Assembly (NCBI GenBank): GCA_016291085.1
Contig: JAEEVW010000003.1
Coordinates: 62,001-126,000, forward strand
Source: Prevotella sp.
Lineage (GTDB): Bacteria > Bacteroidota > Bacteroidia > Bacteroidales > Bacteroidaceae
DNA length: 64,000 bases
Reading direction: 5' to 3'
Every line of letters starts with the position of its first letter. Positions within the stretch are counted from its first letter, which is position 1. Below the pieces are notes generated by a model that saw only the letters and a list, made by a program, of their open reading frames with translations, had not been told where the DNA came from and searched no databases. Below, one piece after another: positions 51,253-59,389 of this stretch. The translations under genes and the position numbers were made by a program.

Positions 51253-52408
51253 AAGTGAGCATTGCATTCTTTATTTTCCCCACCACGAGCCAGGGCAGCA
51301 GCATGAATGCCGCCAGGGCAGCCAAGTGGAACCACGCCTCGATGAGCGGGAAGCCGTTGAAGACGCAGATTTGATATATCATATAGTAATGGCGCAGAGG
51401 GAACAGCCACGACAGCGACTGCAGCGGGCCGTCCATGCCCATCACCGGGAATGCGGAACCAGCCATCGAGATGCTCAGCACGGCCCATAACGAGCAGATG
51501 CTCAGCGACATACGTAACGACGGCAGCAGTCCGAAGGCGAAGATGCCAAAGCCCTGACAGGCCAACACATGCATCAGTCCCAGCAGGACCAACATCCACG
51601 GGCTGCCCAAATGTGGGAATTCAAGCACGTAGAACACATAGTATTCGTAGCCGTAGACAATGGCCAGCCAGATGAGCGTCTGGGGCAGGAATTTCCCCAG
51701 CAATGCCGTCATTATATGGTTATCGGCCATCTCGAGCCAACGCTTCGACGAACTGAACTTCAGCTCTGTACCCAGCGAATAAGCTGAAATCAGGAAGATG
51801 AACAGCATGATCATGCCAGGCACAATCATCGTCGTCAGATAGGAATTATAGCTGGTCCACGGGTTGGCAATCTGGTGCAAGTCCAGCGTGACGGGTTGCA
51901 GGAACGTCATGATCTGCTTGTCTGTAAAACCCTTAGCACGCATCGTCGCTTGTCCGACGGCAGCAGAACCCAGTGTCGAGATGGTCTTCAAATCCTTCAT
52001 CAACAGCGCGCCAGCGGCCAGCGTTGTATAGGAGTAATAGTAGGATATCTTGGGTTGGCGGGATGACAACAGCTTCTCGGTAGTACCCTTGGGAATATAG
52101 AGGAATCCGTAGATTTCGTTGCGCTGAATGGCTCGGCGGGCCTCAGCGACACTGGGATAGTGGGCCACAATGCGCGACATCTGAAAGCCGTCCAGCCGTT
52201 GCGACAGCGAGCGCGACGTGGAGGTATTGTCCAAGTCAACAATACCCACAGGCATACTGGTAGGCAGGCCGTCGTCCATCAGCGAGGTGAAGAAGAACAT
52301 CACCAGCAACGGAAACAGCACCATGCAGAAGCGGTAGATGTGATTCTGACGCAGAATCAGCAACTCGCGCATCATGATATCGTATATCTGCCTAAGCCTC
52401 ACGCCCAT
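51236..52408 (-). CDS. ABC-2 type permease (first of two)
   Basis: This 390-residue protein has the same layout as the following gene: an N-terminal helix (FCMVLFPLLVMFFFTSLM), a periplasmic domain with DLDNTSTSRSLSQRL, and a C-terminal group of helices (IVPGMIMLFIFLISAYS, MLVLLGLMHVLACQGFGIFAF). Homologous pairs such as YbhS/YbhR work with an HlyD-type adaptor and an ATPase to export drugs. A ten-copy 7-bp repeat separates it from the HlyD gene. Confidence 0.88.
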   Translation of the reverse strand: MGVRLRQIYDIMMRELLILRQNHIYRFCMVLFPLLVMFFFTSLMDDGLPTSMPVGIVDLDNTSTSRSLSQRLDGFQMSRIVAHYPSVAEARRAIQRNEIYGFLYIPKGTTEKLLSSRQPKISYYYSYTTLAAGALLMKDLKTISTLGSAAVGQATMRAKGFTDKQIMTFLQPVTLDLHQIANPWTSYNSYLTTMIVPGMIMLFIFLISAYSLGTELKFSSSKRWLEMADNHIMTALLGKFLPQTLIWLAIVYGYEYYVFYVLEFPHLGSPWMLVLLGLMHVLACQGFGIFAFGLLPSLRMSLSICSLWAVLSISMAGSAFPVMGMDGPLQSLSWLFPLRHYYMIYQICVFNGFPLIEAWFHLAALAAFMLLPWLVVGKIKNAMLTYVYIP

Positions 52409-52420
52409 AGTTTATCGCTT

Positions 52421-52490
52421 ATCACTTATCACTCATCACTCATCACTCATCACTTATCACTTATCACTCATCACTTATCACTCATCACTT
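52421..52490. repeat. Ten-copy 7-bp repeat (ATCACTY) between HlyD and permease genes
   Basis: Ten uninterrupted copies of ATCACTT or ATCACTC. The stop codon of the HlyD gene lies within the repeat on the minus strand. This is the longest of the junction repeats in the window. Confidence 0.95.
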
Positions 52491-53468
52491 TATGATAAGC
52501 GACATGCCCGGGCGAAGGCCCTCGAACTTCTCTGTCGGACGAGCCCTGACCTCGAAGGTCTTTAGGTCGTACTGGCCATTGGCCTTGGTGGCTTTCCATA
52601 CAGCATACGAGCCCTGGTCCTTCAGGTAGTAGACCTTCATCTCGACCTCCTTGTTGAAGGCAGGCACGAAAGCCTTCACCACAGAACCGACCTGCATGCC
52701 GTTCAGCTGGTCCTCGCGGACATTGAACGAGCCCCACATGTCGTGCATCATCGAGATGGTCATGATGGGTGAACCCGTACCAACCAACTCGCCAACCTTG
52801 GGATAGATGCTGCTGACCTCGCCTTCCATCTGGGCTATCTGAACCGTTTCGTGGATGTAGCTGTTCACCTCCTGCACGGCACCCTTGGCGCGTCCCACCT
52901 GAGCGGCAGCAGCCAGCTTGTCCTCACGACGGGCTCCGTTCTGAGCCATCTGATACTGGCTCTCGGCAGCCTTGCACTGGGCCTCCATGGCCTTGTAGTT
53001 GGCATAGACCTCGTCGCGCTTCTGAGCGGACACCACACCCTCGTCGAACAGACGCTGGATGCGCTGGTATGACTTCTCAGCAATCTCAAGGCCGGCCTTG
53101 GCCTGCTGCCACACCTGATAGGCGCCCTGAATCTGCTCCTGGCGGGCTCCGTTCTGAGCCTTCAGTTCCAGAGCAGCAGCGGCATTCTCGGCACTGCGGG
53201 CCTGTTCCATCTTGGCACGAACCTCGGGGGCATCGAGAATGGCCAGCGTATCGCCAACCTTCACGTAGTCGCCCTCCTTGACTCTGATTTCCAAGATACG
53301 TCCGGGCACCTTACTCGACACACGGTATTCACTGACTTCCACCTGTCCCTGAATCAACTCGGGATCACGTCCCAAAGCGAAGAAACCAATCAGAGCCACG
53401 ATAATCACGACTGCTGCAAATCCGAGAATTGCATACAGAATGTTGTTATGTTGTGTTTTTGCTGACAT
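52485..53468 (-). CDS. HlyD-family membrane fusion protein
   Basis: This 327-residue protein has one N-terminal membrane helix (ILYAILGFAAVVIIVALIGFF), a lipoyl-like half motif (SSKVPGRILEIRVKEGDYVKVGDTLA), a long coiled-coil hairpin (about 90-210, with two NGARQE/NGARRE-type repeats) and the C-terminal beta-barrel part (WGSFNVREDQLNGMQVGS). It should link the permeases to TolC. The start at 53468 opens on the cytosolic tail; a longer frame from 53528 nearly reaches the TolC stop. Confidence 0.92.
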   Translation of the reverse strand: MSAKTQHNNILYAILGFAAVVIIVALIGFFALGRDPELIQGQVEVSEYRVSSKVPGRILEIRVKEGDYVKVGDTLAILDAPEVRAKMEQARSAENAAAALELKAQNGARQEQIQGAYQVWQQAKAGLEIAEKSYQRIQRLFDEGVVSAQKRDEVYANYKAMEAQCKAAESQYQMAQNGARREDKLAAAAQVGRAKGAVQEVNSYIHETVQIAQMEGEVSSIYPKVGELVGTGSPIMTISMMHDMWGSFNVREDQLNGMQVGSVVKAFVPAFNKEVEMKVYYLKDQGSYAVWKATKANGQYDLKTFEVRARPTEKFEGLRPGMSLIIK

Positions 53469-53508
53469 CTTAAATATACTATTTGACGATTTACAATTTA
53501 CTATTATC

Positions 53509-55017
53509 TTATTCTCCCAGGACGCCAAGGGCCTTCTGCAGGTTCACCTGGCTGAGTTTGACTTCAATTTCTGCGTCTATCTTCTGCGACTGGGCCTGTA
53601 GCCATGCCGTCTGGGCTTCCATGACGGTAGTCGACGAGATGACACCCTCGCTGAATCCGAGATTCGCCGTACGCAGGTTCTCTTCTGCCTTACGGATATT
53701 GGCTTTGCTCATCTCCAGCGTCCTGTTAGCCTCGCGGACCTGGAAATTGCTCTGGTTTACCTGTAAGGTAATTTTTTCACGAGCTTCGTCCATCTGCAGG
53801 CGGGCAATGGTTGTAGCACCCTTTGAGGCACGCACCTTGTAGGCCACGTCACCCCAGTTCCAAACGGGAATGCGCACCAGCACACCGACGTTCCACATGC
53901 CTCCGAACTTACGCTGGAAGCCATTGAACAGGTTGGGATTCGTCACCATATAGCCACCCATCAGCGCCACCTGAGGCAGGTTTCCTGCCTTGAGGATGTT
54001 TGTCAGCTGCTTGCTCATATCGACCATGTTCTGCAACTGCTTCAGTTCCGGACGGTTAGCCAAGGCCTGCTCCAACTCCATTTGCGGGGCCAGCTCGGGA
54101 GCGCTCAAATCCTCGCGCTCTTCGTCAGTCAGCACGATTTGCTCGGAAATGGGCAATCCACACAACTGGCAAAGCAGCATCTTCGACAGCACCAAACCGT
54201 CGTCGACCTTGGTAAGCATCATCTCGGCCTCGTTGACCTTCACACTGACGCTGAGTCCCTCGCTACGCGTGGCAACACCCTCATGAATCATCTTCTGCAC
54301 GTCGCCGTCCAGTTTCTTCACCAGGTCGAGATAGCCCTGAGCAAGCTTCTGCTTGTGGCGCAACGACACCACCTGCCAGTAGGCCTTGTCTATATTATAT
54401 AAGGTAACCTGGCGTTTCTGCTCCATGGCATTGGCAGCCATATCCTCACCAATGTCAGCCATCTTGTTCATGGCAATGATGGCACCACCCATAAATACGG
54501 GCTGTGTCACCATGACGGCTCCGGCAAACATATTGCGCGTATCGGTATGGAACGCATCGACAATGCCCTGCCCTACTCCGTTGATGGAAGTGCCAAGGCC
54601 ACCTAACGCAGTTCCCAGATTACCTCCGATGGCCTGCAAGTCGATACCCATGGCACCTAACAACTGCTGTACACTCGCAGGAATCTGCTGCATAGCCTGG
54701 CCTATCTTACCTTGAATCCCCGTCGACAACGAGGTCCCCAGGTTCGACAGTGTCTCTTTCTGCTCGTCGTTGAGCAGCGAGATCTCCCTGCTGGTCCATT
54801 CGTAGCCTCCCAGCGCGCTGACGTGCGGCAGGTACTTCGTACGCGCCGACTTGCGCAAATTGGCGGCTACTTCCTGTTTGACTCGCGACATGCCCAGCTC
54901 CTTATTGTTGCGGAGCGCCATAGCCCTGCAACTGTCCAGCGAGAGCAACTGTTGTGCTGCTGACCCCTGCGCCAGCCCTGTCGTGAACAGGAAGAATGCA
55001 ATGATTCTATTCTTCAT
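53509..55017 (-). CDS. TolC-family outer-membrane efflux protein
   Basis: This 502-residue protein has a signal peptide (FFLFTTGLAQGSAAQ) and the two-repeat TolC layout, with helical segments LDSCRAMALRNNKELGMSRV and LEQALANRPELKQLQNMVDMS. A Gly/Ala-rich insert (about 95-150; GTSLSTGIQGKIGQAMQQI, GGNLGTALGGLGTSING) extends the first repeat beyond the usual length. It forms the outer-membrane channel of the export system. Three bases separate its stop and start from neighbours upstream. Confidence 0.92.
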   Translation of the reverse strand: MKNRIIAFFLFTTGLAQGSAAQQLLSLDSCRAMALRNNKELGMSRVKQEVAANLRKSARTKYLPHVSALGGYEWTSREISLLNDEQKETLSNLGTSLSTGIQGKIGQAMQQIPASVQQLLGAMGIDLQAIGGNLGTALGGLGTSINGVGQGIVDAFHTDTRNMFAGAVMVTQPVFMGGAIIAMNKMADIGEDMAANAMEQKRQVTLYNIDKAYWQVVSLRHKQKLAQGYLDLVKKLDGDVQKMIHEGVATRSEGLSVSVKVNEAEMMLTKVDDGLVLSKMLLCQLCGLPISEQIVLTDEEREDLSAPELAPQMELEQALANRPELKQLQNMVDMSKQLTNILKAGNLPQVALMGGYMVTNPNLFNGFQRKFGGMWNVGVLVRIPVWNWGDVAYKVRASKGATTIARLQMDEAREKITLQVNQSNFQVREANRTLEMSKANIRKAEENLRTANLGFSEGVISSTTVMEAQTAWLQAQSQKIDAEIEVKLSQVNLQKALGVLGE

Positions 55018-55020
55018 GCT

Positions 55021-55887
55021 TTATTTATTATACGTAAAGTTTCTTGATCCGATAGCCTGACCGTCGCAGAAGATGCTGACATTATACTGTCCGCCTCCTA
55101 AGTATTCGTTCACCGTCCAATAAAGGGTCAGTGCGGTCTCCTCACCCGTGTATTCCACGTCTTTCTTCATCGACCAGGCCAGCTGTTTGCCACTATATTC
55201 GAAAGTACCGCCGCCATTGAGCACCTCGCCTTCAGGAGTCGTCACACGGACATACACCGAACGGGTGCCATTGCTGGCAGTGACATTCTTGGTGATAGCA
55301 AACGATACGGCCAGCGTCTTGGCATTCTTCATGTATTTCTCAGCCTTGCCCTTCTTGCTCAGCGGGGTCAGCGAGATGTTGGTAGCATCCAGCTGGGCTG
55401 CAATAGCCACCTTCTCAGACAGGGAAGCCTTCTCGGAGGACAGCGCCTGGTTCTGCTGGTTGCTCTGGGCCAATTCGGTACGCACACGGTCGTTTTCCGT
55501 CATCAAGTCCTGATTCAGACGGTTCAGCGAGTCAATCTGCAACACATAGGAGCGCAGGACGGCACGCACAGTGGCCAATTCCTTCTTCAAACGGGTAATC
55601 TCGGCAGCATCGCTGGCATGCGTACGCTTCAATTCCTCCAGCAGTTTCTGCGTGCGCTCCTGCTCCTGAGTCAACTCAGCGATGATGGAGTCGTTCTTGA
55701 TGTAGGTTTTCATCTCGTTGTACTGCAGGGCGAAGTTCTGATATTCCTTCTCCATTTCCTGCTTGTCCAACTCGGCCAACTCCTGCATATCCTGATTGGT
55801 CTGCTTCTCCTGCATCAGGCTATAAACCAACCAACCCATGCCTAACAACAGCAATACGATGATGCCTATCAATACCTTTTTATCCAT
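55021..55887 (-). CDS. Membrane-anchored coiled-coil protein at head of the export operon
   Basis: This 288-residue protein has an N-terminal membrane helix (VLIGIIVLLLLGMGWLVYSLM), a coiled coil at about 30-160 (EEYQ, EQERTQKLLEELKRTH, heptads of Leu) and a beta-rich C-terminal domain (LAVSFAITKNVTAS, GGGQYNVSIFCDG). I do not recognise a named family. It precedes tolC by three bases, so it is probably an envelope component of the same export system. Confidence 0.75.
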   Translation of the reverse strand: MDKKVLIGIIVLLLLGMGWLVYSLMQEKQTNQDMQELAELDKQEMEKEYQNFALQYNEMKTYIKNDSIIAELTQEQERTQKLLEELKRTHASDAAEITRLKKELATVRAVLRSYVLQIDSLNRLNQDLMTENDRVRTELAQSNQQNQALSSEKASLSEKVAIAAQLDATNISLTPLSKKGKAEKYMKNAKTLAVSFAITKNVTASNGTRSVYVRVTTPEGEVLNGGGTFEYSGKQLAWSMKKDVEYTGEETALTLYWTVNEYLGGGQYNVSIFCDGQAIGSRNFTYNK

Positions 55888-55906
55888 ATTTTTTCAATTT
55901 TGGCTG

Positions 55907-55914
55907 CAAATTTA
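55907..55914 (-). promoter_or_regulatory. -7 box of the export operon
   Basis: TAAATTTG on the minus strand with TTTG 20 bases upstream, 19 bases before the ATG at 55887. Confidence 0.65.
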
Positions 55915-55967
55915 ATCTTTTTCTACGAAAAAAACAAAGAAATGTTGCGAGTTTTCAATTTATTCAC

Positions 55968-55975
55968 TATATTTG
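55968..55975 (+). promoter_or_regulatory. -7 box of the cyd operon
   Basis: TATATTTG, 33 bases before the DUF4492 ATG. Confidence 0.7.
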
Positions 55976-56008
55976 CATCATTATTAACGCTCACAAAGCC
56001 TAAAACGG

Positions 56009-56230
56009 ATGAAAAAAGGCAGTTTTCTGTACAAGGTCTATGACCTTTACTACGACGGATTCCGTTCCATGAAGCTGGGGCGCACGCTGTGGACCATCAT
56101 CCTCATCAAGCTGTTCATCATCTTCATCGTGCTGAAGCTGCTCTTCTTTCCCAACTTCCTCAAGGAACACACCCAAGAGGGCGAAGAGCCAGACTTCGTT
56201 GCCACGGAGATGATTGACCGAGCCAAATAG
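56009..56230 (+). CDS. DUF4492 small membrane protein of the cytochrome bd operon
   Basis: This 73-residue protein has one membrane helix (LWTIILIKLFIIFIVLKLLFF) between a basic N-terminal part and an acidic C-terminus. It fits DUF4492, which regularly precedes cydA in Bacteroidetes and related groups. It may be an accessory subunit comparable to CydX, which is inference from position and size. The cydA ATG lies 22 bases downstream. Confidence 0.85.
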   Translation: MKKGSFLYKVYDLYYDGFRSMKLGRTLWTIILIKLFIIFIVLKLLFFPNFLKEHTQEGEEPDFVATEMIDRAK

Positions 56231-56252
56231 ACTATACTTAAAACCAAATATT

Positions 56253-57923
56253 ATGACAAACGATTTATTTCTAAGCATCGACACCAGCTCCATCGATTGG
56301 GCAAGGGCACAGTTCGCACTGACAGCCATCTACCACTGGCTGTTCGTCCCGCTGACCCTCGGTCTGGCTGTCATCATGGGCATCTGCGAGACCCGTTGGT
56401 ATCGCACCCTCAAGCGCTCCAACGGAGCAGTTGTCGACACGTTCTGGCGCGATACGGCACAGTTCTGGCAACGGCTCTTCGGCATCAATTTCGCCATGGG
56501 CGTAGCCACAGGCATCATCCTCGAATTTGAGTTTGGCACCAACTGGTCGAACTATTCGTGGTTCGTTGGCGACATCTTCGGAGCGCCACTGGCCATTGAG
56601 GGCGTCGTGGCCTTCTTCATGGAGTCGACTTTTGTGGCGGTGATGTTCTTCGGTTGGAAGAAGGTGTCACCGGGCTTCCACCTGGCATCCACATGGCTGA
56701 CGGGTCTGGGAGCCACCATTTCCGCTTGGTGGATTCTGGTGGCCAACGCATGGATGCAGTATCCCGTGGGCTGCGAGTTCAACCCCGACACGATGCGCAA
56801 CGAGATGGTGTCGTTCCTCGACGTCGCCCTCTCACCCTTTGCCATCGACAAGTTCTGTCACACCGTCATCTCCGCATGGATTGTCGGTGCCATTTTCGTC
56901 GTTGCAGTATCTGCGTGGTATCTGATGAAAAAACGCGACACAAAACTCGCTGTCGAGAGCATGAAGATTGCAGTCATCGTAGGTCTTATCGCTTCGTTGG
57001 GCGCCGCTATGACGGGACATAAATCAGGCCAGAGCGTGGCTCAGGTGCAGCCCATGAAGCTGGCCGCTATGGAGGCACTCTACAATGGCGGAACAGACGT
57101 AGGTCTGACAGCCATCGCCTGGGTAAACCCCTTCTGCCAACCCGACTACAAATCGGAAGAGTCGGCCCCGTTGAAGATTGAAATGCCCTACGCACTATCA
57201 ATGATGGCCACCAACGACATTCACGGCTATGTGCCTGGCATCAACGACATTCTGAACGGCTACACCCGTCCCGACGGAACCCGTGAGCCATCAGTCGACG
57301 AAAAGATTCAACGCGGAAAGTTAGCCATCAATGCCCTCGCCAACTATCGCAAGGCCAAGAAGGAAGGCGCCGACGAGGCAACACTCAGCGGTCAACTCTC
57401 GATTATCAAGGAAAATATGCCTTACTTCGGCTACGGCTATGTGAAGGACAAGGACGACGTCGTGCCGCCCATCCCCGTCAATTTCTGGGCATTCCGCATC
57501 ATGGTGGGACTGGGGTGTATCTTCATCCTGTTCTTTGCCATCCTTGCAATACTGGCATTCAAAATACCGTTCCTGTCGATATTCACCCGTCGTCTGCTGG
57601 CTACCTTCGCCATTATTCCTGAGACTGCAGCTGACGAATACCAAGTGACGAACCTGCCTGCATGGCACTACTGGGTAGCCATTGCCCTCGTCCCACTGGC
57701 TTATATCGCCTCTGAGAGCGGATGGCTGGTCGCTGAGTTCGGACGCCAGCCCTGGACCATTCAGGACATGCTGCCCACATGGGTGGCTGTCAGTGACATC
57801 GGAGGGTTCAGCGTAGCATTGACCTTCTTCCTGTTCCTGTTCCTCTTCACACTCATGCTCGCTGTGGAAATCAGCATTCTCCTTAAGCAAATCAAAAAGG
57901 GACCGGAGTATACGAATAAATAA
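56253..57923 (+). CDS. cydA: Cytochrome bd quinol oxidase subunit I
   Basis: This 556-residue membrane protein oxidises quinol and reduces oxygen with its partner CydB. The heme ligands are visible: His in TAIYHWLFVP (b595/d region), His in DKFCHTVISAW and Met in FWAFRIMVGLG (b558). The conserved acidic residues are in ILEFEFGTNW and GDIFGAPLAIEG. The periplasmic Q-loop between about 300 and 400 is of the long type. The start at 56253 is used over 56214, which would overlap DUF4492. Confidence 0.96.
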   Translation: MTNDLFLSIDTSSIDWARAQFALTAIYHWLFVPLTLGLAVIMGICETRWYRTLKRSNGAVVDTFWRDTAQFWQRLFGINFAMGVATGIILEFEFGTNWSNYSWFVGDIFGAPLAIEGVVAFFMESTFVAVMFFGWKKVSPGFHLASTWLTGLGATISAWWILVANAWMQYPVGCEFNPDTMRNEMVSFLDVALSPFAIDKFCHTVISAWIVGAIFVVAVSAWYLMKKRDTKLAVESMKIAVIVGLIASLGAAMTGHKSGQSVAQVQPMKLAAMEALYNGGTDVGLTAIAWVNPFCQPDYKSEESAPLKIEMPYALSMMATNDIHGYVPGINDILNGYTRPDGTREPSVDEKIQRGKLAINALANYRKAKKEGADEATLSGQLSIIKENMPYFGYGYVKDKDDVVPPIPVNFWAFRIMVGLGCIFILFFAILAILAFKIPFLSIFTRRLLATFAIIPETAADEYQVTNLPAWHYWVAIALVPLAYIASESGWLVAEFGRQPWTIQDMLPTWVAVSDIGGFSVALTFFLFLFLFTLMLAVEISILLKQIKKGPEYTNK

Positions 57924-57953
57924 TTGACAATTGAAAATTGAGAATTGAGAATT
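57922..57953. repeat. 7-bp repeat (AATTGAN) in the cydA-cydB gap
   Basis: AATTGAC-AATTGAA-AATTGAG-AATTGAG-AATT followed by ATGATTACC. The last part, GAGAATTGAGAATTATG, is identical to the sequence before the AKR gene. Confidence 0.85.
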
Positions 57954-59102
57954 ATGATTACCTATAGTTTTTTACAGCATTACTGGTGCTTCCTGGTATC
58001 ACTGTTGGGTGCATTATTAGTTTTTCTGCTATTTGTGCAAGGTGCCAACTCCATGGTGCGCTCGCTGGGGTATACCGATGAGGGCCGCCGAATGATCATC
58101 AATTCCACGGGTCGCAAGTGGGAGTTCACCTTTACCACACTGGTCACCTTTGGCGGAGCATTCTTTGCATCCTTCCCCCTGTTCTATAGCACGTCGTTTG
58201 GTGGAGCATACTGGTTGTGGATGATTATCCTCTTCACCTTTGTGGTACAGGCCGTCAGCTATGAATTCCAAAACAAGATTGGAAACTTCCTTGGTCCGAA
58301 GACGTTCCAAATGTGTTTGGTGATCAATGGTCTCCTGGGTCCCCTGCTCATAGGCGGAGCCGTGGCCACCTTCTTCGAGGGCAGCAACTTCATCATCATG
58401 AAGGAGAATCTGGTAGACACGGGAGCCATCACGCCCATCATCTCGCGCTGGGCCAACGCGTCGCATGGTCTCGACGCACTGCTCAACCCCTGGGTTCTGG
58501 TATTTGGACTGGCCGTTATGTTCCTGGCTCGCATCCTGGGCATACTCTATATTATTAATAATGTGAACGACGAGGATATCCGCTCGCGGGCCAGCGTGCG
58601 ACTCATCGGTGCTACCGTGCCATTCCTCGTATTCTTCGTGGGCTATCTCATCCACCTGCTGCTGAAGGACGGCTATGCCTACGACGATGCGGGTGTCATC
58701 AGCGTCGTTCCATATAAATATCTTAACAATTTCATCGACATGTGGTATCTCACCATCGTGCTGCTGATTGGTGTCGTACTGGTGCTATATGCCATTGGCA
58801 AGACCATCGTGTCGAAGACATACATCAAAGGCATCTGGCCCGCAGGCATCGGTGTCGTATTGGTCGTACTGCCCCTGTTACTCATGTCAGCATGGAACCA
58901 CACGGCCTACTACCCCTCAACGGCCGATCTGCAGTCGTCGCTCACCATTGCCAATTCGTGTTCCAGCGAATTCACGCTGCGCACCATGGCCATCGTCAGC
59001 TTGCTCATCCCCTTCGTCCTGGCCTACATCGTCTACGCATGGTGGTCCATCGACAAGAAGAAAATAGAGAAGCAGGATATTGCCGACGACCACGCCTACT
59101 AA
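57954..59102 (+). CDS. cydB: Cytochrome bd quinol oxidase subunit II
   Basis: This 382-residue membrane protein is CydB: it starts YSFLQHYWCFLVSLLGALLVFLLFVQG and has eight to nine hydrophobic segments, with GRKWEFTFTTLVTFGGAFFASFPLFY and YEFQNKIGNFLGPKTFQ among the conserved parts. It pairs with CydA. The start at 57954 follows the repeat; an upstream in-frame TTG would add three residues. A strong terminator follows 45 bases later. Confidence 0.95.
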   Translation: MITYSFLQHYWCFLVSLLGALLVFLLFVQGANSMVRSLGYTDEGRRMIINSTGRKWEFTFTTLVTFGGAFFASFPLFYSTSFGGAYWLWMIILFTFVVQAVSYEFQNKIGNFLGPKTFQMCLVINGLLGPLLIGGAVATFFEGSNFIIMKENLVDTGAITPIISRWANASHGLDALLNPWVLVFGLAVMFLARILGILYIINNVNDEDIRSRASVRLIGATVPFLVFFVGYLIHLLLKDGYAYDDAGVISVVPYKYLNNFIDMWYLTIVLLIGVVLVLYAIGKTIVSKTYIKGIWPAGIGVVLVVLPLLLMSAWNHTAYYPSTADLQSSLTIANSCSSEFTLRTMAIVSLLIPFVLAYIVYAWWSIDKKKIEKQDIADDHAY

Positions 59103-59146
59103 TGGGCAATGCAGCAAAACGAACTGCCATTTTATCTTAACAAACT

Positions 59147-59180
59147 AAAGCGGAGCATCCGGATGCTTCGCTTTCTATTT
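59147..59180 (+). terminator. Terminator of the cyd operon
   Basis: AAAGCG-g-AGCATCC pairs with GGATGCT-t-CGCTTT, followed by a T-rich tail. From here to the next -7 box the DNA is AT-rich and empty. Confidence 0.9.
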
Positions 59181-59279
59181 TACCCACAATTAATTTGCGT
59201 AGTATAACATAAAACGTTACATTATCAAAAAAATAAAGTTTATGTTACACCAAAAAAAGTGCAGTACTACAAAATGAGT

Positions 59280-59287
59280 TAAATTTG
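59280..59287 (+). promoter_or_regulatory. -7 box of the susC-susD unit
   Basis: TAAATTTG, 102 bases before the SusC ATG. The long AT-rich leader is common for SusC genes. Upstream repeats of GTTACA (59215, 59245) could be a regulator site. Confidence 0.55.
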
Positions 59288-59389
59288 CAGCCAAAATAAT
59301 AATAACAACTAACGCGATATAACTAACGTGTACAAAAGCAACTATACATTTTTAATAAATAACTATTTACTAATTAACTAATTTTATTT

